Positions 1 to 8,229 of a stretch of DNA of 43,879 nucleotides are shown one piece after another. The position numbers and the translations under genes are program-made. The stretch is from Planctomycetota bacterium (lineage in GTDB: Bacteria > Planctomycetota > Phycisphaerae > UBA1845), in the NCBI GenBank assembly GCA_022562105.1, contig JADFPW010000003.1, positions 1 to 43,879 on the forward strand. Direction: 5' to 3'. Every line of letters begins with the position of its first letter. The stretch's first letter is position 1. The notes beneath the pieces were generated by a model. It was given only the letters and a program-made list of their open reading frames with translations, was not told the DNA's origin and did not search any database.

Positions 1-1398
1 TCCGAGCGCGTCGCCGATGCCATCAACGAGTTTTTCCGCGGGGGTCGAGTGCAACAGAGGTTCATCGCCGTCACCCGCGGTAATCCCAAGAAGGTGCTCA
101 AGACACCCAGCTCAGCCGCACGGCGCGGTGGTCACGCGGCGGATTCCCCAGCCCCCGAGCTGTCGATGCAGGTCATTCGCGCCGGCACGGGCGGGACGCT
201 GCTGGAAATCCGCACCTCGGGTGGGCGCCGGCCGGAGATCACCCGCATCCTTCGCGGAAATCGGCTGCCGATCGTGGGCGATTCGCTCAAGCCCGACGGT
301 TCCGCAGCGACGTCCAACGTGCGGTGTTTCATTCATCTGGCCGAGCTGCGGTTTCCCCATCCCGTCACCGGCAAACGGGTGCAGTTCACCTGTCCGACGC
401 CGCCGGCGTTCACCGAGGTGGTCGCCGGCGACGATGCCCTGGAAGACGCGCTCGACGTCGCCCTGAATGCCCGCTTGGGGCGTCTGACCGACGATCAAAC
501 GGACGTATGTCGATTGATTAACGGCCAGTCGGAAGGCGTTCCGGGCCTGGTCGCGGAACGCTTCGGACAGATCGCCACGCTATGGACGGTTCCCCATCAA
601 TTCGTCGGCGGGGCGAGGAGGCTCGACCGAAGCGCTGCGTTCTATCGTCGAACTCTCGGACTGACCGCGGTCTACCACAAGGTTTCAGTCAAGGATCGAA
701 GCCGAGCCGCCGAGACCGCTACGACCGCGGACGGGGGACTAGTTGGCGGCGAAGCGAGCGAGGCGGAGTTCGCAGTGTCCGAAAGCGGCATGAAGTTCCT
801 GATCCGACCGGACGACGGCCTGATGACCGGCCTGTTCCTGGATCAAAGCAACAATCGACGCAGGATCCGTGAGCTGGCCGACGGGCGACGGGTCTTGAAT
901 ACCTTTGCGTACACGTGCAGTTTCTCGGTAGCGGCGGCGCTCGGTGGGGCGGCTGAAACGGTGAGCGTGGATCTGGCCAAGCGGGCGTTGGAGTGGGGCA
1001 AGCGCAACTTCGAGCTCAATGGACTGGCCCTGGACGCCCACAAGTTCATCTGCTCGGAAATCTTCGACTACTTCAAGCGCGCTCGCCGACAGGGGCGCCG
1101 GTTTGACCTCATCATTCTGGACCCGCCGACCTTCGCCCGCAGCAAGAAACCCAAACGCGTCTTCGCCATCGCCGACCATCTCGGGGCGCTGATTGGCGAA
1201 GCCCTTCAGCTTCTGAATTCCGATGGCGTCATGCTCATCTCCACCAACGCCCGGGCCGTTTCGGTGGGGTTTCTGCGAAGCGCCGTGGAACAAACCACCG
1301 GAAAGCGCCCGTTTCGAATCCTCGCTGTGCCGCGCCCACCCACAGACTGCGCCGCGGACCGGCTACATTCCAAGAGCGTGTTGGTGCAATACGGGTAG
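1..1398 (+). CDS. Pseudouridine synthase (RluA type) / class I SAM rRNA methyltransferase fusion, 5' end missing
   Basis: The reading frame is open from base 1, so the gene begins outside the window; an internal GTG at 49 is probably not the start. The first ~130 visible residues match the C-terminal half of RluA-family pseudouridine synthases: VQQRFIAVTRG (cf. KRYLALVxG), LLEIRTSGGRRPEI in the place of the usual LxTGRxHQI, LPIVGD, and HLAELRFPHPVTG. The catalytic HRLD motif would lie upstream. The rest is an RlmI/RlmK-like methyltransferase: RLINGQSEGVPGLVAERFG, GLFLDQSNNRR, a SAM-binding region LNTFAYTCSFSVAAALGGA followed by SVDLAKRALEWGKRNFELNG, and the catalytic-loop motif LDPPTFARSKKP. 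The normal N-terminal PUA domain of RlmI appears to be replaced by the synthase. Likely role: two base modifications on rRNA. The methyltransferase call is firm; the fusion call is strong but rests on a partial domain. Confidence 0.85.
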   Translation, partial: SERVADAINEFFRGGRVQQRFIAVTRGNPKKVLKTPSSAARRGGHAADSPAPELSMQVIRAGTGGTLLEIRTSGGRRPEITRILRGNRLPIVGDSLKPDGSAATSNVRCFIHLAELRFPHPVTGKRVQFTCPTPPAFTEVVAGDDALEDALDVALNARLGRLTDDQTDVCRLINGQSEGVPGLVAERFGQIATLWTVPHQFVGGARRLDRSAAFYRRTLGLTAVYHKVSVKDRSRAAETATTADGGLVGGEASEAEFAVSESGMKFLIRPDDGLMTGLFLDQSNNRRRIRELADGRRVLNTFAYTCSFSVAAALGGAAETVSVDLAKRALEWGKRNFELNGLALDAHKFICSEIFDYFKRARRQGRRFDLIILDPPTFARSKKPKRVFAIADHLGALIGEALQLLNSDGVMLISTNARAVSVGFLRSAVEQTTGKRPFRILAVPRPPTDCAADRLHSKSVLVQYG

Positions 1399-1468
1399 CG
1401 CTGCCTCGACCCCCGAGACTCGATCGAGAAGTGGAGACCGTCTCGCCCGCCGTCAGTAGCGGGGCGAC

Positions 1469-1556
1469 GGGTGGCACGGTCTGGTACTCCAGGCCGTGGA
1501 GAGCGCTGCCTCGGCGACCCGTCCCCCACGGCCTGGAGTACCAGACCGTGCCACCC
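1469..1556. repeat. Perfect 31-bp inverted repeat between convergent genes
   Basis: The arms at 1469-1499 and 1526-1556 are exact reverse complements with a 26-base loop. The outer end reads GGGTGGCAC...GTGCCACCC. The element sits between the convergent methyltransferase and symporter genes, so it could end transcription from both sides, although there is no T-tract. It resembles the elements at 4133-4208, 6366-6400 and 16513-16544 in having GTGCCA/TGGCAC-type ends. Confidence 0.9.
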
Positions 1557-1579
1557 AGCATATCGCCCACAACGAAGCG

Positions 1580-3355
1580 CTAGTATTTGCGCATCTCGCC
1601 GGCATCCAGACGGCGGTAGTAGTCCATCGCGGCGCGCACCAGGGTCGGGCCGAGGAACAAAAGCGCAGGCAGGTTGCAGAACACCGTCAATCCGGTCAGC
1701 GCATCTGACAGGTTAACGACGACGGCAAAGTCCTTTTGAATGACGCCCATGAAGATGACCACCACGAAGATGAACTTGTAGGGCAGGATGGCCGTCGGGC
1801 CGAAGAGAAACTCGGTGCCCTTCTCACCATAGTAGCTCCAACTAATCATGGTGCTGAAGGCAAAGAGGCACACACCGACAGTCACCAGATATTTGCCGAA
1901 TCCGGGCAACACGGAATCAAAGGCAAAACGGGTCAGGTCCGCGCCCACTTCGACGCCGACGTGGACCGCTTGGCCCACTTCGAGCCTATCGAGCTCTTCG
2001 CGTTCCTCAGGGAGCAGATCTGCGAAGCCCAGATGCACCTGACCGTTCTGAGCGAAACGCTCGGCCACGCCCGTGCCCCCATCCTGGAGCGTCAGGTCGA
2101 GCTTGTCCGCGAGTGCGGCTTCGAGTTGTTCAAAGTAGACGAACATGGTCGCCCCGTCGCTCATTTCTCGGGCGTAAGAGGCCTGCTGGTTCTCGTTCAA
2201 CTCAGAATTCAGCGCGACGACCAGGTGATCGTCGTGGATCTCGGTGACGTGGCCGGCCGCCGGTCGATTCCAGACGCCGGTGGCCAAGAGAACCAGGGCG
2301 GTCATGGTGCAGACGATGATCGTATCGATGAACGGCCCCATGCCCGCCACGACGCCCTCGCGGATGGGTTCTTCCGTCTTGGCGGCGGCGTGGGCGATCG
2401 CCGCCGACCCCTGACCCGCTTCGTTGGAAAAGACGGCTCGCTTCATGCCCCAGACGAAGGCCATCCATACACTGACTCCGGCAAACGCGCCACCCGCCTC
2501 GCGGGCGGAGAACGCATGCGAAAAAATCAAACCAAAGAGCCTGGGAAGCTCGGTTGCGTGGGACGCGAGGATGAACAACGCCCCGCCCACGTAGATCACA
2601 CACATCAGGGGAACCAGCTTGGAGGCCACCTGCCCAATCCGGCGGATACCTCCGATGATGACCACCGCCACCCCGATGGCGAGAACCGCTCCGGTGATTG
2701 TTCTATCGACACCGAAGTTGGACTCCAGAATGTTGCCTACGTTCCATCCCTGGAAGATGTTGCCACCGCCGAAGGATGCGACGGTGATTACGGCGGCGTA
2801 GATGACCGACAGGCCGCCGAAAACGATCCAGAAGGGGTTGCCTCGCCGGCGCATGGGCTCGGCGATGCCCTTCCAAATGTACCACATGGGTCCACCGCGA
2901 ACCTCGTCGCCGCCGACTTTCTTGGCCCTCGGTTCCGCGCCGGCTTCGGTCGAGCCCGGGGCGCTGGGATCGGGAACCTCTCGCACGTCACGGTGCATGA
3001 CCGACAGGGTGCATTCGGCGAATTTCAGGGCCATCCCGAAGAAGCCCACCACCCACATCCAAAATACCGCCCCCGGACCGCCCAACTGAACGGCCACAGC
3101 CACGCCGGCAATGTTGCCCAACCCGATGGTCGCGCTCAGGGCCGCGGACAGCGCTTGGAAGTGGCTGATGTGACCCGTGTCGTCCGGGTTGTCGAACTTG
3201 CCTCGAATGCAGTCCACGCCGTGGGTCAGCACCCGCCACTGCACGAACTTGGTGACCACCGAATAGGTCAACCCCGCCGCCAGGATCAGAAACAGCAACG
3301 GCGTGGACCAGATGAGGTTCTCGAACCAGGTAGCGAATTCCTTGAATGCGTCCAT
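1580..3355 (-). CDS. Sodium:alanine/glycine symporter family protein (AGCS) with a large soluble insert
   Basis: Multi-pass membrane transporter of the alanine or glycine:cation symporter family, expected to import a small amino acid with Na+. Family signatures are visible: LSATIGLGNIAGVAVAVQLGGPGAVFWMW (residues ~73-101), the GGPMWYI motif (~154-160), VFSNEAGQGSAAIAHAAAKT (~308-327), and LFAFSTMISWSYYGEKG near 497-513. At 591 aa it is longer than usual for the family (roughly 450-540). The extra length is mostly an acidic, hydrophilic stretch at about residues 366-475, between the GVWN helix and the GFGKY helix, plus an acidic loop at ~125-150. The start ATG is preceded by GGAGAACAGG. Downstream is the 1469-1556 palindrome. 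Substrate is not inferable from sequence alone. Confidence 0.9.
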   Translation of the reverse strand: MDAFKEFATWFENLIWSTPLLFLILAAGLTYSVVTKFVQWRVLTHGVDCIRGKFDNPDDTGHISHFQALSAALSATIGLGNIAGVAVAVQLGGPGAVFWMWVVGFFGMALKFAECTLSVMHRDVREVPDPSAPGSTEAGAEPRAKKVGGDEVRGGPMWYIWKGIAEPMRRRGNPFWIVFGGLSVIYAAVITVASFGGGNIFQGWNVGNILESNFGVDRTITGAVLAIGVAVVIIGGIRRIGQVASKLVPLMCVIYVGGALFILASHATELPRLFGLIFSHAFSAREAGGAFAGVSVWMAFVWGMKRAVFSNEAGQGSAAIAHAAAKTEEPIREGVVAGMGPFIDTIIVCTMTALVLLATGVWNRPAAGHVTEIHDDHLVVALNSELNENQQASYAREMSDGATMFVYFEQLEAALADKLDLTLQDGGTGVAERFAQNGQVHLGFADLLPEEREELDRLEVGQAVHVGVEVGADLTRFAFDSVLPGFGKYLVTVGVCLFAFSTMISWSYYGEKGTEFLFGPTAILPYKFIFVVVIFMGVIQKDFAVVVNLSDALTGLTVFCNLPALLFLGPTLVRAAMDYYRRLDAGEMRKY

Positions 3356-3502
3356 CCTGTTCTCCGGTTGGGTTGGAAGCGAAGCCCGCGCGCCCGCGGG
3401 GCGGATTGTAGCGGGGCGACATGATCTTGCAATTCATTCGCGACAACCCTGCCGGCGAGGGCTGACCAGCGGGCTCAGGCGTCGAGCATCCGACGCATCT
3501 GA

Positions 3503-3531
3503 TTGCCCGTGCTCGTGGCGAGCCCTATAAT
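3503..3531 (+). promoter_or_regulatory. Candidate sigma70-like promoter for the Nudix gene
   Basis: TTGCCC at 3503-3508 and a consensus TATAAT at 3526-3531 are separated by 17 bases. Transcription would start near 3538. This argues against an upstream TTG codon at 3534 and for the ATG at 3603 as the start of the next gene. Confidence 0.5.
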
Positions 3532-3602
3532 AATTGGTTCCGAGGCCGATCTACGTCCTGCGGCAGGCGGGGGCGGGTCTGAAAGATTTCACAGGGGTGC
3601 CG

Positions 3603-4109
3603 ATGGCTGAGTGCTTACTCCAGGCTTCGATTTTCAGCGTGGAACGTCGCCGATATCCTCTGGTAGGGCGCGATCCCGTTGTCCGTGACGTGGTGGTCCA
3701 TCCGGGAGCCGTGGTGATCCTGCCTCGGTTGACTGACGGATCGGTGGTCATGATCCGGCAATATCGCCACGCCGTCGAGCGGGAGCTGTGGGAGCTTCCT
3801 GCTGGAACGCTGGAACCGCCGGAGGAGCCGGCGGACTGCGCCCGACGGGAGCTGGAAGAGGAGACCGGATACCGGGCGGGTCGAATCCAGCCGTTCGGAG
3901 ACTTCTATACCTCGCCGGGGATACTGACCGAGCGCATGTGGGCGTTCCGCGCGGACGACCTGATCCCCGGCGATCCGAGCTGCGAGGTGGACGAAAAGAT
4001 CAAGGTCGAGGTAGTCGCCGACGCCACGCTGCGGGCGATGGTCCTCGATGGAACTATCGTGGACGGCAAGACGCTGGCCGTGTTGGGCCGATACTTCCTT
4101 GATGGGTAG
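3603..4109 (+). CDS. Nudix hydrolase, ADP-ribose pyrophosphatase-like
   Basis: Predicted nucleoside-diphosphate hydrolase of the ADP-ribose pyrophosphatase type, cytoplasmic. The full Nudix box GX5EX7REUXEEXGU is present: G-TLEPP-E-EPADCAR-REL-E-EE-T-GY, at about residues 73-95 of this 168-aa reading. It follows the family's VVVHPGAVVILPRL and MIRQYRHAVERELWELPAG stretch, where the Arg/Tyr/Arg segment is typical of ADP-ribose-type Nudix enzymes. The frame extends upstream to a TTG at 3534, but the promoter-like TATAAT overlaps that region; the ATG at 3603 follows CAGGGGTG and fits the family length better. It stands alone, divergent from the symporter. Confidence 0.88.
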   Translation: MAECLLQASIFSVERRRYPLVGRDPVVRDVVVHPGAVVILPRLTDGSVVMIRQYRHAVERELWELPAGTLEPPEEPADCARRELEEETGYRAGRIQPFGDFYTSPGILTERMWAFRADDLIPGDPSCEVDEKIKVEVVADATLRAMVLDGTIVDGKTLAVLGRYFLDG

Positions 4110-4132
4110 GGTGTCGCCTAGCTTGAGTCTCC

Positions 4133-4208
4133 GGGTGCCATGGGCAAACTTGTTTGCCCGTGAGCCGCGCAGGCACGACACGGGCAAACAAGTTTGCCCA
4201 TGGCACCC
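4133..4208. repeat. Perfect 30-bp inverted repeat, each arm itself palindromic
   Basis: Arms 4133-4162 and 4179-4208 are exact reverse complements around a 16-base loop. Each arm contains an internal hairpin GGGCAAAC-TT-GTTTGCCC (4142-4159 in the left arm), so the element can fold either as one long stem or as two smaller hairpins. Ends read GGGTGCCA and TGGCACCC. It lies downstream of the Nudix gene. Confidence 0.92.
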
Positions 4209-4283
4209 AACAGAGCCCGTCGTCTGAGCTGTGTCGAAGCGCTAAGCGATAGCCGAACGACCCGAGCCGGAGCTGAATGACGA

Positions 4284-5285
4284 ATGAGTTGGCAGGATCG
4301 AGATTACGCACGAGTTGGAGCCCAGTTTCCGGGCGGTGCCCGAGGCGGTATGGGAGGTATGTACCGTCCGACGAGCTTCTGGGGCGGCGGCCTCTGGGGC
4401 GGCAGCATCGTCAAGAAGCTGATCGTAGCCAACGTGATTCTTTATATTCTATGCTACAGCACCATTTTTGGGGGGGGAACCTCACTTTTGGGCGGGGCGG
4501 TGATGGTTACTCGGTTGGTGCTCCACGGCCAAGTGTGGCGCCTGGTCACGTCACAGTATTTGCACGGCGACACGACGCACCTGTTATTCAACATGATAGG
4601 CCTCTATTTCTTGGGTAGCGCACTCGAACGGGTGTGGGGAAACAAGAAGTTCTTCTTGATCTATACCATCGCCGGTGTCTGCGGAAACCTGCTGCTAATG
4701 GTGGCCAGTTACGTACCGTGGCCTGGTACCGGAAACACGCTAGTCAACCCCGGAACCCCGGCGCTGGGGGCATCGGGGAGCGTTCTAGGCCTACTGGGTG
4801 CTGCGGCGGTCTTGTTCCCCCATGCCCAGATCCTGCTCTTCTTTGTCATTCCGATGCGCATTCGAACGGCGGCGATCGCGTTCACGGCGCTCTACGTCGT
4901 CAACATTCTCACTCGCGGTGGCAACTACGGCGGGGACATCTGTCACCTGGCGGGCATGCTCTTCGGAGCGTGGTGGGCTTGGAAGGGCGATCTTTGGTGG
5001 GCGACGCGTCGCGGAGCACGTGGGCGAGTGCGCGGGGCGACGGCCGGATGGACCGCGCGCCCACGCCCGAAACCGCGGCGAGGCGGCAAGGGTGGCGGCA
5101 CCGGTGCGTGGGCAGCCAAGATGGCTACCCGCCAAGTGGATCATCAGGCGGTGGATCGGATCTTGAAGAAGGTCTACGACGGGGGAGTGCAGAGTCTGAC
5201 GCCTGCGGAACGCAAGACGTTGCTCGAAGCCACCGAACGGCAGCGTAAAGCCGATGCCCGGGCCGATCGGGCGGAACGTCTGTAA
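4284..5285 (+). CDS. Rhomboid family intramembrane serine protease with C-terminal tail domain
   Basis: Membrane protease of the rhomboid family. Catalytic Ser is S164 in GASGS and the catalytic His is H221 in GGDICHLAGMLFGAWW; the HGDTTHLLFNMIGLYFLG segment (~94-111) matches the conserved rhomboid helix carrying the oxyanion-stabilising His/Asn. Residues 1-40 are Gly-rich and probably cytoplasmic. After the last helix a basic linker (~240-280) leads to a short helical tail, VDHQAVDRILKKVYDGGVQSLTPAERKTLLEA, split here as VDHQAVDRILKKVYDGG and VQSLTPAERKTLLEA. The same kind of tail ends the next gene. The stop is six bases before the ATG of the site-2 protease, so the two are surely co-transcribed. 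Substrate unknown. Confidence 0.92.
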   Translation: MSWQDRDYARVGAQFPGGARGGMGGMYRPTSFWGGGLWGGSIVKKLIVANVILYILCYSTIFGGGTSLLGGAVMVTRLVLHGQVWRLVTSQYLHGDTTHLLFNMIGLYFLGSALERVWGNKKFFLIYTIAGVCGNLLLMVASYVPWPGTGNTLVNPGTPALGASGSVLGLLGAAAVLFPHAQILLFFVIPMRIRTAAIAFTALYVVNILTRGGNYGGDICHLAGMLFGAWWAWKGDLWWATRRGARGRVRGATAGWTARPRPKPRRGGKGGGTGAWAAKMATRQVDHQAVDRILKKVYDGGVQSLTPAERKTLLEATERQRKADARADRAERL

Positions 5286-5291
5286 GCGACC

Positions 5292-6350
5292 ATGAACCAC
5301 TCGTCACGTTCGCTGGACAACCCGATCAACTGGTCGTTTCCCATCGGACGACTCTTCGGCATCGCCATCCGCCTGCATCTTTTCTTCGTTTTCGGGGCCC
5401 TGTGGATTATCTTTCAAAGCGTGCCGTCTGCTGACTCGGGAATGCCCTTGTACCGTGGGCTACTCTACGGCGGAGGAACCGCCGCCATGTTGTTTGCCAT
5501 CGTGCTGCTCCACGAGTTCGGGCATTGCTTCGGTGCCCGGTACGTGGGCGGAACGGCCGACGAGATATTGCTCTGGCCGCTCGGCGGGCTGGCGTCGGTC
5601 GCCCCGCCGCATACGCCGTCCGCCAATCTGGTCACCGTGGTCGCCGGTCCCATGGTCAACGTGCTGTTCTGTGCGGTCAGCTCGTTTGCGTTGGTGCTGT
5701 GGGTCGGGGCGGCGGGGGCCGTCCCCTGGAATCCGTTCCATCCGTTCTCTCCGGTCAGCGCCGCCGTGGCGTTCAGCGAGGGTCAGCGGTGGTTACTCTA
5801 TTTTTTCGGCCTCAACTACCTGCTGCTGCTTTTCAACCTGATGCCGGTGTATCCATTTGATGGCGGGCGGATCTTTCAGTGCCTGCTATGGCCTCGCAAG
5901 GGGTATCGGGACGCGACCATGATTGCGTCCGGCGTGGGCATGGTCGGGGCGATCGTCCTGGGCCTGATTGGTCTGCTCGGGGGTCAATACCTGCTGCTTG
6001 GAGTGGCTGTCTTCGGCTATATGACGTGCTATCAACAACGCCAGATGCTCAAGATGGGCGCTTTCGAGTTGGACAGTGAGTTCGGGTACGACTTTTCGCA
6101 GGGTTATCAGTCGCTCGAACGAAGTTCCGAACGCACGCCGCGTCCGTCGTACTGGGCCAGGCGTCGTGCCGCCAAGGCGCTGGCTCGTGAGAGACGCGAA
6201 CGCGAACGGATCGAGGCCCTGCAACAACGAGTTGACGCCATTCTCGTCAAGGTTCACGATCACGGCCTCGACTCTCTGACACCCCAAGAGCGCGGCATCC
6301 TGGAAGAGGCCAGCCAGCGACAACAGACCGGCGATCAACCTCGGACGTGA
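5292..6350 (+). CDS. Site-2 protease family membrane metalloprotease (M50) with rhomboid-like tail
   Basis: Intramembrane zinc metalloprotease. The HExxH motif is H74-E75-F-G-H78 (LLHEFGHCFGARYVGG) and the third zinc ligand is D189 in NLMPVYPFDGGR. Several hydrophobic helices span residues ~20-45, 60-80, 110-140, 165-185 and 205-240. The C-terminal ~70 residues are charged and end in RVDAILVKVHDHGLDSLTPQERG, split here as RVDAILVKVHDHG and LDSLTPQERG, closely similar to the tail of the preceding rhomboid. The gene follows six bases after the rhomboid stop. No PDZ domain is visible. Likely role: regulated intramembrane cleavage or membrane protein quality control, possibly acting together with the rhomboid; this is an inference from linkage and the shared tail. 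Confidence 0.92.
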   Translation: MNHSSRSLDNPINWSFPIGRLFGIAIRLHLFFVFGALWIIFQSVPSADSGMPLYRGLLYGGGTAAMLFAIVLLHEFGHCFGARYVGGTADEILLWPLGGLASVAPPHTPSANLVTVVAGPMVNVLFCAVSSFALVLWVGAAGAVPWNPFHPFSPVSAAVAFSEGQRWLLYFFGLNYLLLLFNLMPVYPFDGGRIFQCLLWPRKGYRDATMIASGVGMVGAIVLGLIGLLGGQYLLLGVAVFGYMTCYQQRQMLKMGAFELDSEFGYDFSQGYQSLERSSERTPRPSYWARRRAAKALARERRERERIEALQQRVDAILVKVHDHGLDSLTPQERGILEEASQRQQTGDQPRT

Positions 6351-6365
6351 TCCAGCCGTGACCTG

Positions 6366-6400
6366 CCACTGCACTGGTGGGCAAGCCACCAGTGGCACCC
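6366..6400. repeat. Hairpin repeat ending in TGGCACCC
   Basis: A 9-bp stem CACTGGTGG (6372-6380) pairs with CCACCAGTG (6386-6394) around the loop GCAAG. The element ends TGGCACCC (6393-6400), as does the repeat at 4133-4208. It sits just after the site-2 protease stop and may act as a terminator or be a passive repeat. Confidence 0.75.
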
Positions 6401-6588
6401 AACTGCCCGTACCCGGATCGGGGTCAGGATTCGCAGACCCGAGGCCTGGCGAGTGCCTCCACGGGTCCGCCAGGGCGAATCTTGAAAAAAACCCGCCCGC
6501 AGGCGCGAAATGGTCCGCTCGGCTTCGTTCTTCCTGCCAGTTGAAACCAAGGGCTCGGGTAGCCCTACAATGGCAAGGAGATTGTCGG

Positions 6589-7518
6589 ATGAAACACCCT
6601 TTCGTAATCGCGGTGGCCGCCATGGCGTGGGCGCTTCTAGGCCTTCAAATCGAAGCCCGAGGACAGCCTAGTCGGAGCACGGGCGGAGTTGTGGATGTCG
6701 AGTTCCCCGGTGGCAACGCCCTTGAGTACATCGAGGCCCTGCGGGCTGCGGGCAACGACGTCAACATCGTAGTTTACTCCCCGGAGACCGTCGCCAGCGT
6801 CCGCATGACTGCGGTCACGCTGGCTTCTGTTGACCTGAGCGCCGCATTGGAGCTTCTTGACGGTCGAAAGGGTCAGAGACCGGACGATCGGAAGGTCAAG
6901 CTCAAGGTCTTACTTGTGCGGGGGAATTCGAATAGGGGCATCCCCCTGTACCGGGTGACCTACAACTTCTACGACTCGGAGACGGACGATTCGGTAGTTG
7001 AGATATCGGGAGTTTGGACGGTCGCCGATCTACTGGCCTCTCAGATGGAGTCGAGTGACATACTGACTGCCATCGAAACCGCCCTCGCGCTCTTTACGGA
7101 TCGACCGAAGCCGCCGGAGATGCGGTTTCATGAGCCGACAGGCCTATTGATCGCTCGCGGCGAAGAGGAACAGCTCGAAGTCATCGATAACATCATCGAC
7201 GAGCTTCGCAAAACAATCGACCTACGGCGTGACGCGGCGGAGTTCAGTATCGATGGGTTCATAGACCTAGCGCTTCCGAGTCTCCGTGAGTTCGAAGAGG
7301 CGTTACGAGAGTTCGGAACGGCGACAAGTGTTGAGAAGCTGGGATTTGCCATGTTAGGAACAGACGATTTTGTGAGCAAAGGGGAACAGGTCAAGCGCGA
7401 GCGAGAGCGTCTGTTTGACCGACTGAAGGAGCGAATGGATAATGTCGAGCGGCTCATGGCTGAGGCAGTGGGTCAAGAGAAAGTTGACAAGGCCATCGCA
7501 AAACGCAAAGCTAAATAG
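6589..7518 (+). CDS. Exported protein with secretin N-domain-like segments, function unknown
   Basis: The ATG at 6589 follows AAGGAG eight bases upstream and begins a signal peptide (MKHPFVIAVAAMAWALLG, then a polar region after ~residue 24). An upstream in-frame extension runs through the palindromic repeat and is unlikely to be translated. Two short segments resemble secretin N-domains: NDVNIVVYSPETVASVRMTA followed by LSAALELLDG (~residues 45-80, an STN-like fold), and FHEPTGLLIARGEEEQLEVI followed by DNIIDELRK (~185-215, an N1-like 'TN-LIV-G--E----V--II--LD' pattern). No secretin channel domain follows; the C-terminus is charged and helical. Probably periplasmic. I do not recognise a specific family. 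Confidence 0.7.
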   Translation: MKHPFVIAVAAMAWALLGLQIEARGQPSRSTGGVVDVEFPGGNALEYIEALRAAGNDVNIVVYSPETVASVRMTAVTLASVDLSAALELLDGRKGQRPDDRKVKLKVLLVRGNSNRGIPLYRVTYNFYDSETDDSVVEISGVWTVADLLASQMESSDILTAIETALALFTDRPKPPEMRFHEPTGLLIARGEEEQLEVIDNIIDELRKTIDLRRDAAEFSIDGFIDLALPSLREFEEALREFGTATSVEKLGFAMLGTDDFVSKGEQVKRERERLFDRLKERMDNVERLMAEAVGQEKVDKAIAKRKAK

Positions 7519-7596
7519 CTATCCGCAAGGAAGCGCCGCTGCGTCCACGCGTCGTTCCGAGCGCAAGGGCGAAGTTCCGTGGAGCAATGCGAGGCA

Positions 7597-8229
7597 ATGG
7601 GTCGCGACGCCCAGCATGTCAGGCGGGTGACGCCTTGCACCGGTGCATTGGGATTCGCCACTGCCTGCCCCGTCGATCGGAGCGGAGGATTGAATCGCTC
7701 GGTAAAGGAACTCACGGTTGCAGTCGCTTCCGGAGACTCGGAGGCGTTCGCCGTCTTGTACCGGCAACACTTTGATTCGCTATACGGCGAAGCCCGGCGG
7801 ATCACCGGTCGAGATGAGTCGTTCTGCCTCGATGTCGTTCAAGACACTTTCATGCGCGTCATGCGTTCCATCCCGCGCATGGAGACGGAATCGCGTTTGA
7901 GGCGCTGGCTCAGTTTCGTCGTGCGTTCATGTGCCTACGACCGGCTGCGTCAGATGGCCCGTCGCCGCCACCGGGAGGAGTCGGTAGCGGTGGTGGATGA
8001 CGGTGGGGCGAGCCACGACGATCTGTCCGAACGCCTGGACTGGCTCGAAAGGGAATTGGCCACCATGGACGATCTGCCACGGCAACTGTTGGTCATGCGC
8101 TATCGACTCGGCTGGACGCTCAAGAGGATCGCGGCCGCCACAGGCTTGAAGCCCGGCGCGGTCGATGGACGAGTCGGTCGCGCGTTGGCCGGTCTTCGGC
8201 GGCGCGGGGAGGATGTCTTCGATGAATGA
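7597..8229 (+). CDS. ECF-type RNA polymerase sigma factor
   Basis: Sigma-70 region 2 is recognisable in SGDSEAFAVLYRQHFDSLYG, then FCLDVVQDTFMRVMRSI and LRRWLSFVVRSCAYDRLRQM. Region 4 is DDLPRQLLVMRYRLGWTLKR followed by IAAATGLKPGAVDGRVGRAL, a helix-turn-helix. The start is uncertain: a GTG at 7579, an ATG at 7597 or a TTG at 7690. The last gives the usual ECF length (~179 aa), but its GGAGG ends only one base before it. The stop overlaps the next gene by eight bases, typical of a sigma/anti-sigma pair. It directs RNA polymerase to a set of promoters that cannot be read from this window. Confidence 0.88.
   Translation: MGRDAQHVRRVTPCTGALGFATACPVDRSGGLNRSVKELTVAVASGDSEAFAVLYRQHFDSLYGEARRITGRDESFCLDVVQDTFMRVMRSIPRMETESRLRRWLSFVVRSCAYDRLRQMARRRHREESVAVVDDGGASHDDLSERLDWLERELATMDDLPRQLLVMRYRLGWTLKRIAAATGLKPGAVDGRVGRALAGLRRRGEDVFDE

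Noticed and set aside
1736-3424. 562-codon plus-strand open frame
   Set aside because: It is antisense to the clear AGCS transporter; its His/Asp-rich composition is what the reverse strand of membrane helices gives.
6358-6588. N-terminal extension of the secretin-like exported protein
   Set aside because: It reads through the palindromic repeat and would bury the signal peptide; the ATG at 6589 has a good AAGGAG.
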